64,000 nt of DNA from assembly GCF_964204645.1 (NCBI RefSeq), contig NC_134032.1:11464275-11528274 (forward strand), read 5' to 3'. The first letter of the stretch is position 1, and every line of letters begins with the position of its first letter. This DNA comes from Tubulanus polymorphus (Eukaryota > Nemertea > Palaeonemertea > Tubulaniformes > Tubulanidae). The notes beneath the pieces are model-generated. The model was not told the origin of the DNA. It ran no database searches and was given only the letters and a program-made list of their open reading frames with translations. Below, piece after piece: positions 56,157 through 64,000 of this stretch. A program made the translations under genes and the position numbers.

Positions 56157-56661
56157 AAAACGCTTCGCGGCAAAATATGAACAGCGAAAAATGCTTTTTT
56201 CGTATAATTGATATGACTTTGAACAATCTTAATTTCACCGTGACAATCTGACATCTGGTTTGTCATCATTTTTTCACTTGATGTATTCAAATGGACTGCG
56301 AGTTTTATTCGGTTTCACGAGGATTATGAGAGGCGAGGCTTCACAGATGGTTTTGACGTTATCTTTAGCGACAGTTGCTACTGGAGGCATAACGTTAGGT
56401 GCGAATTTTCCTCGATTCAGTTTCAAAATCGTGAGTTAGATTTACCTCTGCGGTGAAATTATTTTGTAAGGAACTCGTCTGAATTATAGATTTTAAGATC
56501 TGAACCTACAATTCAGAAACTGGGAGTTGTGAAATTTTGAGAATTCGGGAAATATTTGAACTCCTGAATCTATGATGTTATGATGTAACTATTACTCAAA
56601 ACTCTTTGTCACAAAAAAAGAATTATTTTTTGTAACCAGTTTCCTAATCGGCATTTTGCAG
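56157..56661 (+). other. Spacer between P20 and P21, nothing seen
   Basis: About 500 bases; AT-rich, no exon or repeat recognised. Confidence 0.5.
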
Positions 56662-57029
56662 GTTATCCGACTTACGACCCGCTTGCTGCGCAATTCGGGA
56701 CTGGTGGCGCCGTCTACGATCATCAGCGACAGTACGTTAACCTGCCGGTGAGCGACGCCGCCAAACGCGTAGATTTCTCGGATTTGCTTCCGTCTGCCGA
56801 GAAGAAGCCTCACGTCTGTTCGATTTGCGGCAAGAACTTCGCATATTTGTCGCTGTTGAAGGCTCACTTACGCAGCCACACCGGCGAGAAACCGTTCGAA
56901 TGTCGCATCTGCACACAGGCATTCTCGATGAAGGGCAATCTGATGGCGCACATGAAAAGCAAACACAATATCGATAAAACGATCATCAAAGAGTTGTTTC
57001 GGCAGACGGCGCGTAGTATGGACCCGTAA
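56662..57029 (+). CDS. Terminal zinc-finger exon P21 (locus R)
   Basis: The acceptor GGCATTTTGCAG|GT opens G-Y-P-T-Y-D-P-L-A-A. Fingers: C-SI-C..H-LRS-H (Y,S,L,A) and C-RI-C..H-MKSK-H (M,G,N,A), linker TGEKPFE. Tail NIDKTIIKELFRQTARSMDP. The helices are poor in Arg and the spelling differs from the main group, so this is an older member. Confidence 0.87.
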
Positions 57030-57546
57030 CACGAAAACATCTCGAATAGAAACTGACAATCCAACAGAGTAAGGATTGAGAGACAATGGTAGAGCTGAAT
57101 GTTTTTGACTTTTTTGAGTTTCTTAAGTAGTTGTTTAAACCGAATGCATGCGAAATGGACCTTTACCGGGAACGAAACTGGAGCGGGAATGAAATAGAAA
57201 TCGAAGTGGAATTCAAACTTTTCAACGGCAACTTTTCAACGGATTGTTAACCCGCTTCTACTGGCATATCACAGGACCTGGTCGAAGAATTTCCTCATTT
57301 TTTTTCTAAATCTTTAGATGCCCTGCGTCAATTCGAAATTAGACTCACTGAATTCAGTTCCACAGTTGTGAATCAAATTTGACTGAAGTTTATTTACGTA
57401 AGACCCCCTCCCCAAAATCTATTTTAGAACCCCAGCTATATCTTAAAGCCCTTATTTTAACAAAAGCATATTTGTTGGATTTTGAGGACCACTCATTTCT
57501 AACTAGAGTTGAAGTTTTCTAACACAATTTTTGTGCAATTTTGCAG
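57030..57546 (+). other. Spacer between P21 and P22, nothing seen
   Basis: About 520 bases without recognisable features other than the P22 acceptor tract. Confidence 0.5.
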
Positions 57547-58049
57547 GTTCGCACCGGTTCTTCCCTGGTATGCCAGTAGGTGGCGGTAGCGCGCCGATGT
57601 ATCATCATCAACAACAACAACAGCAAATGTTTTATCAATCGAAACCGATAACTGCAGGTAGGGGGCGCCCTCGCGGAAGCAGGGGTGGACGAGGTCGACC
57701 AGTATCGCGTTCTGTCGGCGAGATGGCGCCGCCGTTTCAGCAGCAGCAGCAGCAGCAGGCGCCTCAACCCAGTGGCGGCGGGAGTCGAATTTTATACGAC
57801 GAGGAATCGGGCGAGAAACGCTACGTTTGTTCGTCGTGCGGCAAATCGTACGCGTCGAAGTCGGCGTTGGCAATTCACAATCGTACGCACTCCGGCGAGA
57901 AACCGTTCAACTGTCGCATCTGTCAACAGGCGTTCCGTCAGAAGGGGCACCTGATGTCGCACCTGAAACGCATTCACAACATCGACCAGTCGTTCATCGA
58001 CGAGTTGTCTCCGCTTAAATCGAGACCGAAAACCGAACCGGCTGATTAG
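57547..58049 (+). CDS. Terminal exon P22: AT-hook-like motif plus two fingers (locus R)
   Basis: The acceptor ATTTTTGTGCAATTTTGCAG|GT opens G-S-H-R-F-F-P-G-M-P. The linker has poly-Gln runs (two stretches of 5-7 Q) and GRGRPRGSRGGRGRP, which holds two RGRP cores typical of AT-hooks. Fingers: C-SS-C..H-NRT-H with Tyr for the core Phe (S,S,A,I) and C-RI-C..H-LKRI-H (Q,G,H,S). Tail NIDQSFIDELSPLKSR, then PKTEPAD. It is the only exon that adds a minor-groove type motif to its fingers. Confidence 0.87.
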
Positions 58050-59631
58050 AGCACCCACGTCGACAGTAATTCCCGATGATTTCATCGATTTTTCCGAAAA
58101 CATGCGACTTTAATGATTATTGAACGTATTCATCGAATGCGCTTATTGCTGATTTGATTGATTTATCGCGCAGGTCGGGCTTATTACGCGGAGGCCGTCT
58201 AGATCTTAGTTCATTATCGAAAAGATCACGGTCAAATCATTTATGTAACGTGTTTCATTAATCAAGATGTCTTGGATCTATTCACCTGTACTTAAATGTT
58301 TTAATGTTCGCTGAAATGTTTGTATACTTAACCTGTACATTAGAGGCTACACTTATTTGGATACTGTACGCTACGAGCAATTATCGCAACGTTGAAATAA
58401 TTGCTCGTAGCTGTATGTTTGGGGCTTCATGTATTTGGCCGTGTACATTACTGTTGATGAATTATGTCAATATCTACGTAAACCATGTATCATGTTTATT
58501 TGCGTTGTACGGTCGGATGATTCTTTAGATATTTTAATTTGTGTTGAATTATACTCGAGTTTAACGAACATGTATATAATCAGTGTATGCAGAGTCAAAG
58601 CCGCTTAATCCGGATTTTGGTCTTATCCGGGCAATATTTGTACTCCATTTGTTCACTTATATGCAAGAAAATAGCTTAATCGGGATTTACTGTAAACCGG
58701 ATGAATATTCTAGGTCCCAAATGATCTGAATTAAGCGGATTCTACTGCGTCAGCTTTTTGATTTTTGGGATAGTTAGATAACTACTCCCTCAAAAGTAGT
58801 TCTAATTTGAGTCTTAGTTCCGCGGTAATGTGGGTTTAATTTGACTATGGATGCAATTCCGAAGTTGTTCTAGGTTTAAGTTTTCCGGATCCAGTGTCAC
58901 AGTCCCGTGAATTTGATTCGACTGGACCCAGTTCCACAGTTGTTTACATTTGATAACTTCTGCAACCGGTTCCACAGTTATGTGGGTTTAATCCCAGTAT
59001 GGATCCAATTCCACAGTTGTGTATGTTTGATTATTGAATTGATTCTTTATCAAGGATATGTTCTGATTGACCAATCTGTCTGCTTACTCATTCTATGTTA
59101 CTCGCATTTCTATACATAATTGTTTTATGTAATAAAAACAATTTCAAATTGAATTCTCAAAGTCTTTATTGTACTGTTTTGTCGAGGGAGGAAGTTTTTT
59201 CGAATTCGTCACGCACTTGTATGTTTCTAAAGGATTTAACCTTCACAATTCAGGAGTCTTCTGGTTCATAGTATCGGAACAGGGAACCTGGACAATACAA
59301 CGGTTTTGATTTAGAATTCTCGAGGAGCCCCGACTATTTCTACTGAAAATGACAAGACTGACTGAAAGCTATATATGCTTAAGGAACATTTTCAAATCGG
59401 AATCCGAGTAGAACTATGAGGGGCCAAATATTTCGTGACATTATTCATCGAATGAAATTTCCAAGATTGATTTTTAAAGTCAGAAAAAAATCGTTTGCAA
59501 TTTCAGAGCCCGATTGCTGCAAAATTTGCCACAATTTCAGGATTTTCTGTTTTCAGACCGATGAATGTAGGTACCGGATGGAAAAGGGTTAACTTCATTG
59601 AAAATAATATTCAGTGTTGTGCATTTTACAG
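58050..59631 (+). other. Spacer between P22 and P23
   Basis: 1.6 kb with no exon. It has a hairpin at 58372-58411 (CTACGAGCAATTAT/ATAATTGCTCGTAG) and three copies of a phrase near 58920-59020 (CCAGTTCCACAGTTGT). Confidence 0.5.
59131..59136 (+). terminator. Poly(A) signal AATAAA after P22
   Basis: About 1.1 kb past the P22 stop; the clearest hexamer before P23. Confidence 0.4.
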
Positions 59632-59948
59632 GTGGCGTTTTCCTCAGTGAACTGTACCGCAGAAGCGTTAGCAGAGGCAGTCGGAGCGGCCCTTCCCGTC
59701 AGTTAGAAATGGAATATCCACCGGTGGCCCATCAGCAGTTTGCGAGTCAACGACATCGATGCGCCATTTGCGATAAAGGATTCGCGTCCGCTTTGTTGTT
59801 GAGGATACATCACCGGTCGCACACCGGCGAAAAACCGCACGTCTGCGCCGTGTGCAAAAAGCGTTTCACGCAAATCGGAAATTTAAACGTTCATTTAAAA
59901 CGCGTTCATAACATTCGCTACTGCGTCGCGGCGGACGAACCAGAGTGA
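59632..59948 (+). CDS. Terminal zinc-finger exon P23 (locus R)
   Basis: The acceptor GTGCATTTTACAG|GT opens [10 protein letters not shown] Ser/Arg-rich stretch ([13 protein letters not shown]) is followed by fingers S,L,L,I and Q,G,N,V with linker TGEKPHV. Tail [12 protein letters not shown] links it to P24 and P25. Confidence 0.88.
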
Positions 59949-60228
59949 AACGTCGTTAATATATCGGCTCGAAGGGATTGGTTTTTTTCTTCGTCCGTGT
60001 TGATAGTATTTTCGTGATTGTTAGGGGATTTCTGCTGTTATCTTTGCTTCGCTTTTCTCACTAGAAACATCGGACATATCCTCGCTAGAAAAATTGAAAT
60101 CTGCCTTGTAACGCGGTTTTTTAAACGAATTTTGCGAGGCAACATTTTGCGTTATACCTAACCGAAACATAACATATATATGTAGATAAACACTAACTAT
60201 AATTTTGACGTAATTCGAAATTTTCCAG

Positions 60229-60614
60229 ATGCGAGGTGGTCACCGTGGCAACAAACGTACGAAAAAACCAGAATGCAAACTGCAGTATCTGCAACTACGA
60301 GGAAATCGACGCCCGCCAAAAACGATTGGTCGCGCCAGTGTCAGATTTGTTTGAAAGTTTGTCGCAACCGCTACGATCTGGACGCGCATTTGAACGTGCA
60401 CACCGGCCGGAAGCCTCACATCTGCCCGATCTGCCGAAACGGTTTCACGCAAGTCGGAAGTTTGAACGTTCACCTGAAGACGGTTCACTCCGGATCTAAG
60501 CCTCACGTTTGCCCCGTGTGCCAAAAATCTTTCTCGAAGATCGGAAATTTAAAGGATCACCTGATTCGTCTTCACAACATCTACGAAGACGCAGTCGCCG
60601 AAGGACCTGACTGA
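60229..60614 (+). CDS. Terminal zinc-finger exon P24, three fingers (locus R)
   Basis: The acceptor is ATTCGAAATTTTCCAG|AT, so the split codon becomes Asp (D-A-R-W-S-P-W-Q-Q) in place of Gly. Finger 1 has Cys for the core Phe (CLKVCRNR; N,Y,D,A), then Q,G,S,V and K,G,N,D. Linkers are TGRKPHI and SGSKPHV. Tail NIYEDAVAEGPD. It shares KNDWSR-C with M11 (KDDWSR-C), its counterpart in L. Confidence 0.87.
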
Positions 60615-60859
60615 AAACCAAATCGAACCTGAAATTTGTGTTTTCTTTGAAAATTGTCGATTACTGTTCAATTTTCGGTGTCCTTTTGTTGTCAAGTTTA
60701 GTTCATTCAGACATAATTTCTATAGAAACCTTAACGTCGAAATTTTGTTTCGATGCAATTTTCTGAGAGGCGCCATTCTGTTTGAAGTAATCCTGACGTA
60801 ACTTTTTTATCATGACAATAATTCGAACAATAATTCTGATGTAATTCGGAATTTTCCAG

Positions 60860-61155
60860 GTGCGAATTGGTCACGATGGCAACAAGCGTACGAGGAAAGC
60901 AGCTGCGCGCAGACGGCCGGGTCGCCGAGGAAACGGACAGACGACCAAAATGATTGGTCTCGGCGGTGTCAAATTTGCTTGAAGTATTTCCGTAGCCGCT
61001 ACGATTTGGACGTTCATTTGAACGTGCACACCGGCCGGCGACCGCACATCTGCCCGATTTGTAATAAAGGTTTCACGCAAGTCGGAAATTTAAACAAGCA
61101 TTTGAAACGCGTTCATAACGTTCTCTCGTGCGTCGCGGCAGACCGACCGAAATGA
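60860..61155 (+). CDS. Terminal zinc-finger exon P25 (locus R), no ATG
   Basis: The acceptor TAATTCGGAATTTTCCAG|GT opens G-A-N-W-S-R-W-Q-Q-A-Y, then 97 codons run to TGA with no in-frame ATG. Fingers: C-QI-C..H-LNV-H (S,Y,D,V) and C-PI-C..H-LKRV-H (Q,G,N,K). Tail NVLSCVAADRPK. Tandem duplicate of P24 with one finger fewer. Confidence 0.85.
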
Positions 61156-61303
61156 TCATCCTTTTCCCTAAATGTTGCGGAAATATAACAGGAATATTTT
61201 GGGTTTTTTTTTAAATGAAACTATTATTTTTTTGTGTGTTACGCGTTGGAGAAAATATCCAGACTGAAATTAGCATGTACAAGTATATTATCTTTTTAGT
61301 GGA

Positions 61304-61309
61304 AATAAA
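61304..61309 (+). terminator. Poly(A) signal AATAAA after P25
   Basis: 150 bases past the P25 stop. Confidence 0.45.
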
Positions 61310-61479
61310 TATAGACTTTTTTCGTGAACGTGGTTTTCTTGAATTTCAGAGTTCTTGTTCGAGGTTTTTGCAAGACTTTATTAACTTACTTGACTATAGG
61401 AAATTGGTTGAAAATGACAAATGAGCAGAGACAAGATCAGAAAAAATTAACACAAGCATTAATTTTGACGTTGGTCGGA

Positions 61480-61760
61480 TTTTCCAAAATATGAAATGGT
61501 CGCGGCAGCTACTAGTGCGAGAAAATCAACAAGTTATAGACAAAATCTAAAATTCTAGGAAACCTACACCTGTGAGGATAGGTAAATCAACACTTCCAAG
61601 GAAATCGAAATCTACATCTACGAGGATGTATGTACACTAGCTGAGACCGATCAGTCGCGCCAGTGCCCTGGACCTCGCATTTCTACCATCTGTAAAAGAG
61701 GTTTTTAACGAGTCCCACATTTAAACCTTCACAAGAAAACAGTACATAGCCATCCTCCCC
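61480..61760 (+). pseudogene. Decayed P24/P25-type exon
   Basis: GACGTTGGTCGGATTTTCCA, then AATATGAAATGGTCGCGG recalls the acceptor and GVKWS start with the AG lost. Later GACCGATCAGTCGCGCCAGT and TTAAACCTTCACAAG recall the fingers. Stops throughout. Confidence 0.6.
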
Positions 61761-61769
61761 TGGCAGGTT

Positions 61770-61850
61770 GCCTCGGTAAGGTCGTGCCGTGGTTGAGTCG
61801 ATGCCATCAGGTTTGAATCCCTACCGTGGGAGGATGTTCATAGCGGATTC
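61770..61850 (+). repeat. tRNA-derived SINE, copy 2
   Basis: GATGCCATCAGGTTTGAATC, CCTACCGTGGGAGGATGTT matches the minus-strand copy at 48450-48545. The B box has one change. Confidence 0.5.
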
Positions 61851-61959
61851 CTTGAGCTAGAAGTTTATTCGACATTTCGACTATATTCTAATATTCAGCA
61901 TTAGAAACACAAAAATGCCGCCGTGTACAACTTCTACTTCTATGTACTTTTAGGCAAAG

Positions 61960-62310
61960 TTCATAGCGGATTAACACTAATGTTTGTACCACATATAAAC
62001 ACTCACCTGAAAACTGTTCATACTGCAAAACTCACAAGTTTGCAAGAGAAACGTCTTACTCAATCCCCCGAAGTTTTAAAAAGTTCACCGGGACTCGGTT
62101 CACATGCGATTAAAACGTGTGTAGCATTTGCAAAAAAGGTTCCGGGCAATCGAACAGTTTAAAAACTCGCGTGGAAACTGTTCTCCACACTATGTGAAAA
62201 ACCTCATATTTGTACCGTGTGCAAAAAGGTTTTACGCAAGTTGCAAGTTTCAGCATTTAAACAGTCACGTGAAACGATTTCATAGCAGTCGCTTATTTCT
62301 CTATCTTCAA
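61960..62310 (+). pseudogene. Second decayed exon between P25 and P26
   Basis: Fragments such as AACACTCACCTGAAAACTGT, TGTACCGTGTGCAAAAAGG and GTCACGTGAAACGATTTCA spell pieces of at least three fingers, with frameshifts and stops. Confidence 0.55.
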
Positions 62311-62751
62311 TTTTGAACACTAGTGCGGTTCTCTAAAAATCTTCAAATGTTTATGATGAACTGATGTGATATAGGACCGGAGTTTTCTTTTGAATCCAGT
62401 TTCTTTTCTTCTTTTTATCAACAAGGAGCAATTCCTGGTCCAAATTCACTGCTGACCTGTTTCATTTAGCGCGATGACAAAGGGATTTGAGATGAAGTTT
62501 CCGTGAACACTGGATCCGGGAAACTTTAACTAGAACAACTTTGGAACAACTTTTAACTAGAACAACTTAGACCGTTGAGCACACATGTATTGACAATTTT
62601 TGTTAATGGTTGTTTTTGTATTTGTTTTATTTGACATTTATAGAAATCATGCCGTGGTTTTCGCATGATTTTATAAATCTGACAATGAAAAGGCAAAAAG
62701 GTAGAACGTGACAGAAATAACATAAACATAATTCTTATTCGGATTTTCCAG

Positions 62752-63491
62752 GTGTCGAATGGTCGTCGGGGCGACAAGCGCAGGATACGAGCGGCGTACA
62801 AACGGAGACGCCGTCTTCGTTGCTGAGGAAATCCGCGCGCGCCAAGAAACCTACGTGGAAGTCTACAGCCGCGGCGATAACAACACTGGCGACGACGAGA
62901 TCATCGCCTCTGAAGAGAGATCGGTCGTTCAAGTGCCCTGCGACGAAATCGACGCCTTTGACGAAAGAGAAGCCGTTCAAGTGTCGGGTTTGCGCGAAAA
63001 CGTTCGAGCGACGCCGCGATCGCGACGTTCATTTCAACGTTCACACCATCGAGAAACCGCACGTGTGCAACATGTGCAAAAAGCGTTTCATGAGCGTCCC
63101 GTGTCTGGAACTTCATCTGGATACCGCGCACAGCCAGTTAAAACCGCACGTTTGCCCCGATTGCAAGAAAAGTTTCACCACGGCTGGAAATCTAAAGGTT
63201 CACCGCAAAACGGTGCACACCGGCGAAAAGCCGTTCACCTGCCCCGTGTGCGAGAAGAGTTTCTCACTGGCCGGGAATTTGCACGTCCACGTGGGAACCG
63301 TTCACTGCGGGTCGAAAGCTCACGTTTGCCCGGCTTGCCATAATCGTTTTTCGACACAGGGTAATCTGAAAATTCACATGGAGACCGTTCACCTGGGAGT
63401 CAAACCTCACGTTTGCGCCGTTTGCACGAAATGTTTTTCGCGAATGGGAGCTTTGAACAACCACCTGAAACGCGTTCACAACATTAAGTAA
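62752..63491 (+). CDS. Terminal zinc-finger exon P26, six fingers (locus R)
   Basis: The acceptor CTTATTCGGATTTTCCAG|GT opens G-V-E-W-S-S-G-R-Q. A Lys/Arg-rich linker and one broken finger (FKCPATKST) are followed by R,R,D,V; S,P,C,L; T,G,N,V; L,G,N,V; T,G,N,I; R,G,A,N. Linkers vary (TIEKPHV, SQLKPHV, TGEKPFT, CGSKAHV, LGVKPHV). Tail RVHNIK and stop. Counterpart in style of M10. Confidence 0.9.
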
Positions 63492-64000
63492 CTCGCGGAA
63501 ATCGTAAATTTGAACAACGCCCACTTCGAAAACTGCGTTTACTACATTCACTGAAACTATGTCAAGGCAGCTATTTAGACGCTGATACCAGCCGGACGCC
63601 GCCGGTTTTCCGTTTGCAAAGCGAACAATTTCAACGAACATTCGCGTCAGAGGGCTTTCACAAAGGATTACTTAAATGCACACATCAAAAAATTTAAAAC
63701 AACTCCGCGAGCTACATTCTCGATGACTTAAAGCCTCCTAAAAACCAGCGAATACACTTAATAAACTCTACTTTGATCGGAAAAACAGATAAAACAGATC
63801 AAAGTGAAATATTCCATTTATGTAGAATTACTGTATATATCAGTTTTTCTTAGATGCATTTAGACATCGTGAATTTAAACACCGAGTCAAATTTAGTGCA
63901 CTGAGCGTATATATGCTTTGAAAGCTTTGTAAAATGGATCTAAATTTCAAAAGCCTTGGTTTTGAAGATATAGTGGCCGATGAAAAATAGTAGGACGTGA
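63492..64000. other. Non-coding right end
   Basis: No finger or acceptor signal in the last 500 bases. More terminal exons may lie beyond the window. Confidence 0.5.

Overview
The window is nuclear DNA from an animal, most likely an invertebrate and perhaps a lophotrochozoan; this is inferred from gene style only and no species is recognised. It has introns with GT-AG borders, AATAAA signals, short inverted-repeat transposons, tRNA-like SINE heads and several minisatellites. Nearly all coding sequence belongs to one gene family built like Drosophila lola and mod(mdg4): a short set of common 5' exons followed by a long series of alternative 3' terminal exons, each carrying its own C2H2 zinc fingers and its own stop codon.

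Three copies of the common region are present. Locus R (+ strand) has common exons at 32269-32416 and 32689-33882 and about 24 intact terminal exons from 37080 to 63491. Locus L (- strand) has common exons at 27797-27650 and 27533-26343 and about 11 intact terminal exons from 23766 down to 11373. R and L lie head to head, and their proximal parts form an inverted duplication: P1/M1, P2/M2, P3/M3 and P4/M4 are mirror images, including a 21-bp minisatellite beside P1/M1. Locus D (- strand) has common exons at 9057-8910 and 8580-7758. It is a decaying third copy with a large internal deletion and a frameshift, followed by broken finger exons down to about 2.4 kb.

The logic can be read from the splice phases. 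Common exon 2 ends in phase 1 with a lone G, and every intact terminal exon opens at a CAG/TAG acceptor with two bases that complete that codon (Gly almost everywhere; Ala in P2/M2, Asp in P24) and then stays open to its stop. The exons are therefore interchangeable 3' ends. Each mRNA would encode about 447 shared residues (a conserved 49-residue N-terminus, a basic NLS-like patch, an RG-rich stretch, a Q/S-rich disordered region, and a module with two SUMO consensus sites plus a SUMO-interacting motif) joined to one of about 35 DNA-binding tails. Five terminal exons have no upstream ATG and were found only through the splice phase (M7, M8, M12, P16, P25).

Layout: 1-2.4 kb repeats and decayed fingers; 2.4-9.06 kb locus D; 9.06-11.4 kb non-coding with a fold-back element; 11.4-27.8 kb locus L; 27.8-32.3 kb the shared upstream region of L and R, with two inverted-repeat transposons; 32.3-63.5 kb locus R; then non-coding to the end. 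Points of interest are a 56/57-nt block kept almost identical in the L and R introns just after common exon 2, class-specific sequences before the acceptors, a sense-oriented intronic repeat lying just upstream of many terminal exons, a finger pair that differs between L and R only at base-contact residues, and clear traces of unequal crossing-over between fingers.
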